A stretch of 34,898 bases of DNA. Origin: Planctomycetaceae bacterium. GTDB taxonomy: Bacteria > Planctomycetota > Planctomycetia > Planctomycetales > Planctomycetaceae. Location of the stretch: positions 1 to 34,898 of the forward strand of contig JAJDEI010000142.1 of the NCBI GenBank assembly GCA_029259845.1, written 5' to 3'. Positions 1-8,138 of this stretch are shown here, in pieces; position 1 is the stretch's first letter, and every line of letters starts with the position of its first letter. The position numbers and the translations under genes are program-made. Below the pieces are notes generated by a model. It did no database searches. It was not told the DNA's origin and was given only the letters and a program-made list of their open reading frames with translations.

Positions 1-16
1 GACCGCGTTGAACCAC

Positions 17-34
17 GCCGGCGAAAGCGCCGGC
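17..34. other. Short GC-rich hairpin at left edge
   Basis: GCCGGCG and CGCCGGC form a 7-bp stem around a 4-base loop. There is no T-run after it on either strand. It could be part of a dispersed palindromic repeat or a weak terminator for a gene lying left of the window. Nothing else is recognisable in positions 1-120. Confidence 0.3.
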
Positions 35-120
35 CCAAACCATACAAACTCCTCCAGCAACCACGACAGAACTACAAACGAAAAGCCGCGTAACGACTTA
101 CAATGAATTAAGTGCCATTC

Positions 121-194
121 GGGTCAGGCACCTTTTTCGGCTGAAAGTGGCGTTCGACTCAGAGCAGGTGATGACCGAAAATGGTGCCTGACCC
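121..194. repeat. Inverted repeat with 20-bp arms
   Basis: The arms at 121-140 and 175-194 are inverted copies with a single mismatch; the core is GGGTCAGGCACC. The loop is 34 bases. The element lies 17 bases beyond the stop codon of the minus-strand PSCyt gene, so its transcript would fold into a long hairpin there. It may act as a terminator or 3'-end stabiliser, but its form is that of a mobile palindromic repeat. Confidence 0.7.
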
Positions 195-210
195 CCGGGT
201 TTCCTTCCTC

Positions 211-2844
211 TCACTCGACGTACAGAAACTCGTTGGAACTAAGCAGCATCTGGCACAGCACGGCCAGCGCTTCGGGCGACGGTGATGGACCACTGATCTC
301 TGGCGTCTTGCCGCCCTCCGCTGTTTCGCTGCTTTCCTCCGCTGGCGAGGGCGTCAAAACCGACGCTTGGTCGAGCAGAAACTGAATCGCGTCGGCCTGT
401 TCGTCGGCGGTCGGCGGACGGCCGTAGGCGAGTGTCCATGCCAAAGCCAGTTGCTCGTCGGTGGCTTGTGCGGCGGCGGACAGTCGCTGGGCGAATTGCT
501 CCGACTGCTCGATGATGAAATTGCTGTTCATCAGCATGAGCGACTGCGGCGCGACGGTGGACGCATGTCGCTGTTGGCAGTTGGGAGCCATGCGCGGCCA
601 GTCGAACGTTGAGAGCACCGCCAGCGGACGGCTGCGGCGGGCTTGAACATACAGGCTGCGGCGATAATCTTCCCCCTTGAGCGGGATCACTTTCCCCGGT
701 CGGCCGGCATTGAGGTTCTCGATTCCCAGCACCCAACGGCCCACGCGGTCCGCCATAATCGGCACCGGCGGCCCGGCCATCTTCTTCCGGAGTGTGCCGG
801 AAACGCTCAGGATCGCGTCACGAAACGATTCGGCGTCGAGTCGGCGCAGGTCGGTCCGTCCCCACAGCCGGTTGTCCGGGTCGGCATTGATGAGCGCGGT
901 CTCCGCCTGTGCGGACTGCCGATAGGCGGTCGAAGTCACGATCTGTCGCAACAGCCGCTTCATGCTCCAGCCGTTGTCCATGAACTCGCTGGCGAGCCAA
1001 TCGAGCAGTTCCGGGTGCGTGGGCGGAGCCCCAAGCGTCCCGAAATCGCCCGGCGTTCGCACGATCCCTTGCCCAAACAGGTTGAGCCACACGCGGTTGA
1101 CAAGCACACGGGATGTCAGCGGATGCGTGCGGTCCGTCAACTGACGGGCCAACGCCAATCGACGCCCCGTTGTGGAGCGGTCGCCGTCATTCGTGGGGAT
1201 CACCGAATCGTGCGCCCCCCGTGAGACGACCGACAAATCGGCCGGTGCCAATTCGTCGCGCGGCTGCTCGTGGTCTCCCCGAAAGAACAGAAACGTGGCC
1301 GGCACCGTGCCGGGGACTTCTGTCAACGCGCGGACGAATTCCTCTTTTGGCTTCGTATCGCGGACCTTCTTGGCCTGTTCGGCCATCGCCTTGAGTTCAT
1401 CAGCCGCCTTGCGGTCATACAGATAGAGCGACCCGGCGGAAACATTCAGGCTGGGGTGCTCTTTAAGAAGCTGCTTCTGTTCGTCGGTTCGATCTTTGTC
1501 CGCGGTGTCCCGCGCGAGCCGCGCCGCTGCACGGATCTCCTCCGGCAGCTTGGCGAGTTCTTTCTCGAATGTGGCGTTGATGAACTCCTGTTGTTTCTTC
1601 GCTCGCTCCGCATCGATTTTCTTCGCTTCCACTTCGATCTCCGCAGCCTGTTCGCGGTCGCTGTCGGTGTACAGCGAGACCAAGCGTTTCGGGGGGGATC
1701 GCCAGTTCTTCCAGTCGAGGGCCGGTTCGAAGATCGCCCGGAAGGCGTAGTAGTCCGTCTGGGAAATCGGGTCGTAACGATGGTCGTGACATTGGGCGCA
1801 GCCGACCGTCAGCCCCAACAGCGACGTCGAGACGACCTTGATGGTCTCAGCCATGACATCGTTGCGAGCGATGTTGGCGTCGTCGACCTTCCCGGAGGTG
1901 CCGTCGGGAGCCATGCGCAGGAACCCGGTGGCGGTCAGCAAATCCGCGTCTGCGGGAGTCAGATTGTTGAGGGGCGAAGTGACCAGTTCGTCGCCGGCGA
2001 GCTGCTCGGTCAGGAACCGGTCGAACGGCATGTCGCCATTGAACGCCCGGACAACGTAATCACGATATCGCCACGCATGGGGCCGCTGGACGTCGTCGAC
2101 GGAATACCCTTCGGAGTCCGCATAGCCGGCGACGTCGAGCCAATGCCGCGCCCATCGCTCGCCGTAGGCAGGCGAGGCGAGCAAACGGTCGACCAATCGC
2201 TCGTAGGCGCCGGGCGATTCATCCGCCAGAAACCGGTCGATCTGTTCGGGAGAGGGCGGAAGCCCCAGCAGGTCGAAGAACAGTCGGCGGACGAGCGTCC
2301 GCCGAGGGGCGTCTTCCGCGAGTGCGAAACCTTGATCTTCCAAACGGGACAGCACAAAGGCATCGACCGGCGTGCGAACCCGGCCCGGATGTTGAATGCG
2401 CGGCAGCGTTGGGCGTTGGATCGGCTGGAACGCCCAGTGCGAGCGTTCCTCTTCGGTGATGTAGCCGCCGTCGAGAGAGTCGGGCTCGGGGCGAAGCGTC
2501 GGTGCGCCGGCATCGATCCAGCGACCGATGAGTTCGACTTCCGCGGGCGCAAGGTGCTTATCGTCCTGCGGCGGCATGTCACCGTCGGCAACCCGTTCGT
2601 ACAACAGGCTCTCATCGCGATTCCCGGCAGCGATCGCCGGTCCGGAATCCCCGCCGGCCAGCAGGAAACGGACGAGCCGCACATCCAGACTGCCGCGGAC
2701 TTCCGGTTCTTCGCCGTGACACTGGAAGCAGTGCGTCTTCAGCAACGGGCGGATGTCCCGCTCGAAGCTGACGTCCTCCTCCTCCGCCCGAGCCGTCGGC
2801 AGCATCAGGAGAGCACTGAACAGAAAAGCAACGGCCGCTCGCAT
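211..2844 (-). CDS. Secreted planctomycete cytochrome-like protein (PSCyt1-DUF1549-DUF1553)
   Basis: This 877-residue protein has the layout of the large planctomycete families with PSCyt1, DUF1549 (PSCyt2) and DUF1553 (PSD1) domains. A signal peptide covers about residues 1-20 and ends ARA. A haem-type CxxCH site is at C39-C42-H43 (CFQCH), in a segment that ends with an MPP motif as in PSCyt1. A second CxxCH is at C349-C352-H353 (CAQCHDHRYDP), typical of DUF1549. The C-terminal part contains the DUF1553 signature around NRVWLNLFGQGIV. The chosen ATG is preceded by GGAGG about 8 bases upstream; an in-frame ATG 13 codons earlier has no such site. The domain pattern is clear, but the substrate is unknown. 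It is probably a periplasmic or envelope redox protein. It is divergent from the oxidoreductase at 3097; in this phylum such proteins often sit near carbohydrate-catabolism genes (established knowledge). Confidence 0.93.
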   Translation of the reverse strand: MRAAVAFLFSALLMLPTARAEEEDVSFERDIRPLLKTHCFQCHGEEPEVRGSLDVRLVRFLLAGGDSGPAIAAGNRDESLLYERVADGDMPPQDDKHLAPAEVELIGRWIDAGAPTLRPEPDSLDGGYITEEERSHWAFQPIQRPTLPRIQHPGRVRTPVDAFVLSRLEDQGFALAEDAPRRTLVRRLFFDLLGLPPSPEQIDRFLADESPGAYERLVDRLLASPAYGERWARHWLDVAGYADSEGYSVDDVQRPHAWRYRDYVVRAFNGDMPFDRFLTEQLAGDELVTSPLNNLTPADADLLTATGFLRMAPDGTSGKVDDANIARNDVMAETIKVVSTSLLGLTVGCAQCHDHRYDPISQTDYYAFRAIFEPALDWKNWRSPPKRLVSLYTDSDREQAAEIEVEAKKIDAERAKKQQEFINATFEKELAKLPEEIRAAARLARDTADKDRTDEQKQLLKEHPSLNVSAGSLYLYDRKAADELKAMAEQAKKVRDTKPKEEFVRALTEVPGTVPATFLFFRGDHEQPRDELAPADLSVVSRGAHDSVIPTNDGDRSTTGRRLALARQLTDRTHPLTSRVLVNRVWLNLFGQGIVRTPGDFGTLGAPPTHPELLDWLASEFMDNGWSMKRLLRQIVTSTAYRQSAQAETALINADPDNRLWGRTDLRRLDAESFRDAILSVSGTLRKKMAGPPVPIMADRVGRWVLGIENLNAGRPGKVIPLKGEDYRRSLYVQARRSRPLAVLSTFDWPRMAPNCQQRHASTVAPQSLMLMNSNFIIEQSEQFAQRLSAAAQATDEQLALAWTLAYGRPPTADEQADAIQFLLDQASVLTPSPAEESSETAEGGKTPEISGPSPSPEALAVLCQMLLSSNEFLYVE

Positions 2845-3096
2845 GGAATTTCCTCCGGGTCTCCCTGTATTATAAGGCATCACCGACGGGTGAACAGACT
2901 GGTGCGAACAGCCGCCCCCAACGGACGCAAGCTCCCGCCCCGATTTCCCGTGGAAGAGCCGGTCGGCGACCGACGATTCCTCGCAGCATCAGTCGTCGCT
3001 TGGCGGCCGTTCGCAGAGCGGACTCCGGTGCAGCAGACCACTTTCATGAGATTTACTTTCCACCAGGACGATCGCATCACATTGAGGACTCACGGA

Positions 3097-4437
3097 ATGA
3101 CGACAAGCAATCTGACTCGCCGCCGTTTTCTCCAAGGCATGACGGCGGCGACACTCGCCGGGCCGACACTCACGGGGCCAATGGCGGAACGGGCGACCGC
3201 CGCACCACGTTCGGCCAATCAAACCGTCAACATCGCCTGTGTGGGGGTCGGCGGCAAGGGACGCTCGGATTCCCAGAAAACATCCGTCGGCCACAATGTC
3301 GTCGCGATCTGCGATGTCGATGAGCAGCGATTGGCCGCAGCGGCCGAAACGTTCCCCAAGGCTCGCAAGTACAGCGACTGGAGAAAACTGCTCGAACAGA
3401 ACGACATTGACGCGGTCACCATCTCGACACCCGATCATATGCACGCGCCCGTCACCGTCTCGGCGATGCAGCTCGGCAAGCATGTGTTCACCCAGAAGCC
3501 GTTGACGCATACCGTCTACGAATCGCGGCGGATGGCGGAGATCGCTGCCGACAAGGGGCTCGTAACGCAGATGGGAATCCAGCATCACGCGACCGCGCGG
3601 CTCAAACTCGCCGTGCATGCCATTCAAGACGGAGCGATCGGCAAGGTCCGCGACGTGCACGTCTGGACCGACCGTCCCGGCCATTTCTGGAAACAGGGAC
3701 TCGACCGCCCGCAGCAACAGGACGACGTGCCCTCCTCGCTCCACTGGGACTTGTGGCTCGGCGTCGCGCCGGAGCGGCCCTTCGTCGACAAGCTTTATCA
3801 CCCGTTCCACTGGCGGGGACGATGGGATTTCGGGACCGGCGCGCTGGGAGACATGGGATGCCATCTGATCGATCCCATTGTCAACGCGCTGGAGCTCGGT
3901 CCGCCGACCACAGTCCGGGCGGAAGGTCCCGCCCCGCTTCCGGACAGCGGGCCGCTGTCGTGCATCGTGCATTACGAATTCCCGGGAACCAAGCACACGG
4001 AGGAAACCGTGCACGTTGTGTGGTACGAAGCCGGAAAACAACCGTCCCGCGACCTGTTCGAGGCTCCCTCCGACTGGCCCGGCTCGAAGAACGGGGTGCT
4101 GTTCATCGGAGAGCGCGGCAATCTGTTCGTCGGGTTCCCGGAGGCTCCCGCACTGTTCCCGCGTGAACAGTTCGCCGACTTCCAATGGCCCGAATTGGCC
4201 GACCATAACCATTACACTGAATGGACATCCGCCATCGTCGGTGATGGCAAAACATCGTGCCCATTCTCGTATTCCGCCCCGCTGACCGAGACAGTGCTGC
4301 TGGGCAACGTCGCCTACCGTACGGGTGAGACGATCCAGTGGGACAGCAAGTCGCTGAAAGCCGTCGGCGTCCCCGCAGCCGACGCATTCCTCCGAGAGGA
4401 ATATCGCCCCGGCTGGGAGATCGACGGCCTGTTCTGA
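3097..4437 (+). CDS. Tat-exported Gfo/Idh/MocA family oxidoreductase
   Basis: This 446-residue protein belongs to the NAD(P)-dependent Gfo/Idh/MocA family. A twin-arginine signal is visible at the N terminus (TRRRFLQGM), followed by a hydrophobic stretch to about residue 37. The Rossmann motif VNIACVGVGGKG comes next. The family's EKP motif appears as QKP around residues 133-135 (HVFTQKPLTHTV), a variant I associate with planctomycete secreted members. The frame stays open far upstream, antisense to the PSCyt gene, but the ATG at 3097 is the sensible start: GAGG lies about 9 bases before it and the Tat signal begins there. Substrate is unknown; a sugar or sugar acid is the family expectation. 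The divergent neighbour suggests a shared extracytoplasmic role. Confidence 0.9.
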   Translation: MTTSNLTRRRFLQGMTAATLAGPTLTGPMAERATAAPRSANQTVNIACVGVGGKGRSDSQKTSVGHNVVAICDVDEQRLAAAAETFPKARKYSDWRKLLEQNDIDAVTISTPDHMHAPVTVSAMQLGKHVFTQKPLTHTVYESRRMAEIAADKGLVTQMGIQHHATARLKLAVHAIQDGAIGKVRDVHVWTDRPGHFWKQGLDRPQQQDDVPSSLHWDLWLGVAPERPFVDKLYHPFHWRGRWDFGTGALGDMGCHLIDPIVNALELGPPTTVRAEGPAPLPDSGPLSCIVHYEFPGTKHTEETVHVVWYEAGKQPSRDLFEAPSDWPGSKNGVLFIGERGNLFVGFPEAPALFPREQFADFQWPELADHNHYTEWTSAIVGDGKTSCPFSYSAPLTETVLLGNVAYRTGETIQWDSKSLKAVGVPAADAFLREEYRPGWEIDGLF

Positions 4438-4878
4438 TTCGGCGCGGCCCGGCGAACGAACTCCGGACGACGGCCACTTTCTCATGGAGGCGGCTCTGTA
4501 TCCGCGTCGCAGTGAGCAACGAGGAGTGGAGATTCACGTTCTCGCTCTTTGGCAGATTGGGTTGCGGATGCCCTGCGCCGGGTCATCTGCGTCCGGCTGC
4601 TCGCAGTCGCTTCTCTGAGCATTCGTCACTGCGAAGCCCGATGGTGTCACCGCTGGGTGAACGTGTTTTTCACAAGGGGGGATTCGCGGTCGTTCGCCGT
4701 CGGCGATGCCTCCGGGCTAACCAAAATTGTGGACTGGTGTTAGCTCGGAGCCAATGGCGACGGCGGCGCTGGCGAGGCACCCCAACGTCAACACAACGTT
4801 TGCCCTGGGCTTCACCCGACACACGTGCGGCCGGTCGAGCAATTCGCTATTCTCGTCGGACCATCAAGGAGAGAACGA
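4438..4878. other. Intergenic region, 441 bases, no supported gene
   Basis: No convincing gene was found. Short frames here lack ribosome-binding sites and family-like sequence. The region holds one copy of a dispersed repeat (4646-4764), and the ribosome-binding site of the ROK kinase (AAGGAGAG, 4866-4873) lies at its right end. Confidence 0.6.
4646..4764 (+). repeat. Dispersed repeat, copy A (pairs with 29034-29150)
   Basis: This segment aligns by eye with 29034-29150 in the same orientation over almost its whole length. Shared blocks include ACGTGTTTTTCAC, CCGTCGG, TGCCTCCGGGC, TGTGG/CGTGG and GGCGACGGC. One frame gives similar peptides in both copies (VFFT, VG-ASG, IV-W and NGDG in order), but this copy has a stop inside it. 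It is likely a decayed repeat or coding remnant, not an active gene. Confidence 0.6.
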
Positions 4879-5871
4879 ATGGCCGATGCAGGGCGAAATC
4901 AGTGGATCGGATTCGATCTGGGCGGCACGAAGATGCTGGCCAAAGTCTTTAACGGCGACTTCAAGCCAATTGGTTCTCAACGTAAAAAGACGAAGGCCCA
5001 CCAAGGCGTGAAGGCCGGGTTGGCGCGGATTGTCGAGACAATCCGCAATGCCCTGTCCGACGCCGGGAGCGACATCTCTCAGATTGCGGGGATCGGGATC
5101 GGTTGTCCCGGACCGGTCGACATGGAGAATGGAATCGTGCTGGACCCGCCCAATCTGGGGTGGGGCGAGGTGTCGGTCCGCGAGCATCTCCAACGCGAGT
5201 TCGATTGCCCAGTGGTTGTAGTGAATGACGTCGACGCGGGCGTGTACGGAGAGTATTGCTTTGGTGCAGCCCGTGGGACCCGGACGGCGTTGGGGGTGTT
5301 TCCCGGGACCGGAATTGGCGGGGGATGCGTTTACGACGGGGCGATTCTCAGAGGCCGCCACTGCTCCTGTTTCGAGATCGGACACGTCCCTGTCATGCCG
5401 AACGGTCCGTTGTGCGGTTGCGGGAAACGGGGTTGCCTGGAAGCGGTCGCCAGCCGGCTTGCTGTCGCTGCCAACGCGGCCCGGTCCGCCTATCGGGGCG
5501 AGGCTCCCGCTCTGCAAAAGGCCGCTGGAACCGACTTGTCGGAAATCCGCAGCAGCGTGCTTGCCGACTCGATCAAGGCGGGAGACGCGAGCATTGAGAA
5601 TATCGTTCGAGAAGCGGCGCGGCAAATCGGCGTCGCAGTTGCCGGCGTCATTCACCTGATGGCTCCGGACATTGTGATCCTGGGTGGAGGCCTCGTGGAG
5701 GCCATGCCGGAGCTGTTCGTCAAAGGCGTGCAATCGGCGGCGAAGGACCGGGTGATGCCGGCGTTTCGAGGGACATTCAAAGTCGTCGCCACGGAACTGG
5801 GAGACGACGCGGGCGTCCTTGGGGCCGCCGCATGGGTCAAAAAGAACGTTAAGGGAATGGAGGGACGGTAA
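4879..5871 (+). CDS. ROK-family sugar kinase (glucokinase-like)
   Basis: This 330-residue protein has the ROK (repressor, ORF, kinase) architecture without an N-terminal helix-turn-helix, so it is a kinase rather than a regulator. The phosphate-binding motif is D13-LGGTK. The probable catalytic aspartate is D117 in VVNDVD. The ROK zinc site is intact: H169 in EIGH, then C179, C181 and C186 in CGCGKRGC. The start ATG is supported by AAGGAGAG 5 bases upstream; a GTG 18 codons earlier lacks one. It most likely phosphorylates glucose or a related hexose using ATP in the cytosol. Glucokinase is the usual annotation for this length and motif set, but N-acetylmannosamine or fructose kinase cannot be excluded. 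Confidence 0.9.
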   Translation: MADAGRNQWIGFDLGGTKMLAKVFNGDFKPIGSQRKKTKAHQGVKAGLARIVETIRNALSDAGSDISQIAGIGIGCPGPVDMENGIVLDPPNLGWGEVSVREHLQREFDCPVVVVNDVDAGVYGEYCFGAARGTRTALGVFPGTGIGGGCVYDGAILRGRHCSCFEIGHVPVMPNGPLCGCGKRGCLEAVASRLAVAANAARSAYRGEAPALQKAAGTDLSEIRSSVLADSIKAGDASIENIVREAARQIGVAVAGVIHLMAPDIVILGGGLVEAMPELFVKGVQSAAKDRVMPAFRGTFKVVATELGDDAGVLGAAAWVKKNVKGMEGR

Positions 5872-5962
5872 CGCGGGACCGTCTTATCTTGCTCACATCG
5901 CAAGAAGAACGGTCATCGGCAACTCTTCTGCACGAATCGGAACACAGGTTTGAACCAAGGTC

Positions 5963-7537
5963 ATGTCTGACTTCGCTGATCCTTTGAACGAGTCACGCCC
6001 ACCCCGTCCGGTCGCGGTCATCGATATCGGGACGAGTTCGATCCGGATGGCGGTTGCCGAGCTCCACGAATCGGGAGCCGTGCGCACCTTGGAGACGCTC
6101 GCCCAGGGAGTCAGTCTTGGCAAGGACACTTTCACCTCCGGCGAGATCGCCCGATCGACAATCGAGGACTGCGTGCGGGTCCTCAAGCGTTTCCGCCAGA
6201 CGCTGGAGGAGTACCGCATTACGAATCCGGATCAGATTCGTGTTGTCGCCACCAGCGCGGTCCGGGAAGCCGCGAACCGTCTGGCGTTTCTCGACCGGAT
6301 TTACGTCGCGACCGGATTTTCGGTCGAGGCGATCGACACCGCTGAAGTCCATCGCATCACGTACCGCAGCATTCAGCCGCAACTTCGCGACAGCCCCGAC
6401 CTAATGAACGCGCAGGTCGTGATTACGGAAGTCGGAGGCGGCAGTACTGAGTTGCTGCTGGTCGAAAGCGGCGAAGTGGCGTACTCGCATTCCTACCGCC
6501 TCGGTTCGCTGAGACTGCACGAAGCCCTGAGCGGGTATCGGGCATCGCCGGAAAAGGTCCGCGAGCTGATGGAGAGCCAAATCCGCCGGACGCTTGAAGG
6601 GCTTCCCCAGCACGTCGATTCGCAGGCCCGCTCGGAAATGATCGCTCTGGGGGGGGACATGCGGTTTGCGGCACGGGAACTGCTCGAAAACTGGGACCCG
6701 CACACGCTGGCCCGGATTTCGGTCACCGAGCTGGGCGCGCTGGCGTACGCGATTCTCGAATTGACACCCGATGAGGTTGTCCACAGGTTTCGGGTGACCT
6801 ACCAGCAAGCGGAGACGTTGGGGCCGGCCATTCTGGTCTATCTGGAACTAGCCCGTCTGTTGGACCTGGATCGCGTGCTGATCAGCAACGCCAATCTGCG
6901 CGATGGGCTGTTACAGGAGATGGGCACCGAAAACCTGTGGACCGACGATTTTCGCAATCAGATCGTCCGGTCGGCTCTGGAACTCGGTCGCAAGTACCGC
7001 TTCGACGAGAAACACGCCGTCCATGTGGCCCAACTCTCGAAAACGCTGTTCGCCGCATTAGCCGCGGAACATCAACTGGACGACCGGGCCGAACTGATCC
7101 TGCAGATCGCCGCGCTGCTGCACGAGATTGGCGCGTACGTCAACCAATCAAGCTCACACAAACACTCGATGTACCTCATCCTCAACAGCGAGCTGTTCGG
7201 GCTGACCAAGGAGGACCTGACGTTGGTCGCCCTGGTGGCAAGGTATCATCGCCGCGCGACGCCCAAACCGACACATCCTTATTATGGCAACCTGGACCGC
7301 GACCAACGCGTCGCCGTTTCCAAGATGGCCGCCATTCTGCGGATCGCCGACGCGCTGGACACCTCGCGCAGCCAGCAGGTCGGAGAGATCGGCTGCCAAA
7401 TCGAAGCCGGCCGTTTGGTCATCACCGTCAGTGGCCTGACAGACGTCTCGGTCGAGCAACTGGCGATGCGGCAGGCACACACGTTATTCGAGGAGATTTT
7501 CGGACTCCGCGTGTTGTTGAGAGCGGGATCGCGATGA
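5963..7537 (+). CDS. ppx: Exopolyphosphatase / pppGpp phosphatase (Ppx/GppA) with C-terminal HD domain
   Basis: This 524-residue protein combines the Ppx/GppA ASKHA-fold phosphatase (about residues 10-310) with a C-terminal HD-type domain (about 320-510). The two phosphate-binding signatures are visible: VIDIGTSSIRMAVAEL near residue 18 and EVGGGSTEL near residue 155. The HD part carries LLHEIGAYVNQSSSHKHSMY, typical of long Ppx proteins. It should release phosphate from the ends of polyphosphate and may also hydrolyse pppGpp. The ribosome-binding site is weak (AAGG two bases before the ATG). Polyphosphate kinase follows on the same strand after a repeat-filled 601-base gap, so synthesis and breakdown of polyphosphate are encoded side by side. 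The split between Ppx and GppA activity cannot be decided from sequence alone. Confidence 0.92.
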   Translation: MSDFADPLNESRPPRPVAVIDIGTSSIRMAVAELHESGAVRTLETLAQGVSLGKDTFTSGEIARSTIEDCVRVLKRFRQTLEEYRITNPDQIRVVATSAVREAANRLAFLDRIYVATGFSVEAIDTAEVHRITYRSIQPQLRDSPDLMNAQVVITEVGGGSTELLLVESGEVAYSHSYRLGSLRLHEALSGYRASPEKVRELMESQIRRTLEGLPQHVDSQARSEMIALGGDMRFAARELLENWDPHTLARISVTELGALAYAILELTPDEVVHRFRVTYQQAETLGPAILVYLELARLLDLDRVLISNANLRDGLLQEMGTENLWTDDFRNQIVRSALELGRKYRFDEKHAVHVAQLSKTLFAALAAEHQLDDRAELILQIAALLHEIGAYVNQSSSHKHSMYLILNSELFGLTKEDLTLVALVARYHRRATPKPTHPYYGNLDRDQRVAVSKMAAILRIADALDTSRSQQVGEIGCQIEAGRLVITVSGLTDVSVEQLAMRQAHTLFEEIFGLRVLLRAGSR

Positions 7538-7610
7538 GGTCCGGTTGACCTGGTTCGTTGACGAAGGAATTCACCACGGAGGCACGGAGAAAGACAGAGA
7601 AAGGACAACC

Positions 7611-7685
7611 GGGTGGCTGGGGTCGGCCGTCGGGAGCCCCCAGCGTTGACTCTGGGGGCTCGGAAAGCCTCGGCCCCAGCCACCC
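7611..7685. repeat. Large imperfect hairpin (GGGTGGCTGGGG type)
   Basis: The arms at 7611-7643 and 7652-7685 are nearly complementary around an 8-base loop. They start GGGTGGCTGGGG and end CCCCAGCCACCC, with GAGCCCCCAG/CTGGGGGCTC next to the loop. The stem is long enough to form a stable RNA structure downstream of ppx and may also terminate or protect its transcript. Confidence 0.75.
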
Positions 7686-7806
7686 ATCGGGAGAGCAGGT
7701 TTTGAAGCAGCCTCACGTCATCCGCCGGTCATTTCGTCGACGAGAACGGTTTCGAGGTCCCCAGGCAGTGTTGACATGCAAGCGGCCTGATTTCAACGGG
7801 ATTACC

Positions 7807-7927
7807 GGGTCGCACCGGTTGGGACAACCGATGCCGCGCAGCGGCAGGAAGCGTGTCCTTCAACGGACGATTCACGCAAAGACTTCTTGTCGCGGAGCGA
7901 CACGGGTTGGGACAACCCGTGCGACCC
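7807..7927. repeat. REP/MITE-like element with two hairpins at each end
   Basis: The ends are inverted: GGGTCGCACCGGTTG at the left, and the complement of GGGTCGCACGGGTTG at the right. Each end folds into two small hairpins. At the left these are CGGTTG/CAACCG and TGCCGC/GCGGCA; at the right TGTCGC/GCGACA and CACGGGTTG/CAACCCGTG. The order mirrors across the element. The 121-base length and lack of coding capacity fit a miniature inverted-repeat element or a paired REP unit. Confidence 0.7.
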
Positions 7928-8138
7928 ATTCTTGAGTGTCAACACGACCTCGAAAAAGTGTCTTTCGTTTGGCAAACCTACGTGGCTCCGTGGTGCGTCC
8001 TCCGTGGTGAGTCCTGCGGGGGTGAACCATTCGGAGTCGTCATCGGCTGTGACGCATGATTGGTCGTGAAGGTTGTCATGACTGGGATTCCTATCGATTG
8101 AGAGTCACCCGGAGAGTTTCCACAACTGGTCGGCAACG

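Larger units (their letters stand above)
7571..8010. repeat. Outer inverted repeat (CACGGAG-type) enclosing other repeats
   Basis: TCACCACGGAGG at 7571-7582 is repeated perfectly in inverted form at 7999-8010. Both sides also carry an adjacent second CACGGAG or its complement (7583-7590 and about 7985-7993). The 416 bases between the arms contain two further palindromic elements, which suggests repeated insertion into the same spot. Confidence 0.55.
7538..8138. other. Intergenic region, 601 bases, repeat-filled
   Basis: No supported gene. The space is mostly nested inverted repeats: outer 12-bp arms at 7571-7582 and 7999-8010, a large hairpin at 7611-7685 and a double-hairpin element at 7807-7927. 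No clear ribosome-binding site precedes ppk1, and no promoter could be singled out. Confidence 0.7.

Noticed and set aside
1270..3096. Long plus-strand open frame running into the Gfo/Idh/MocA gene
   Set aside because: It is antisense to the PSCyt gene. The Tat signal and ribosome-binding site place the real start at 3097; the upstream part resembles no protein.
2989..4485. 498-codon minus-strand frame opposite the oxidoreductase
   Set aside because: It mirrors a confidently assigned gene in high-GC DNA and shows no family motif.
7538..8138. CRISPR array suspected from dense repeats
   Set aside because: The repeats are inverted and of different kinds; there is no regular repeat-spacer pattern and no cas gene.
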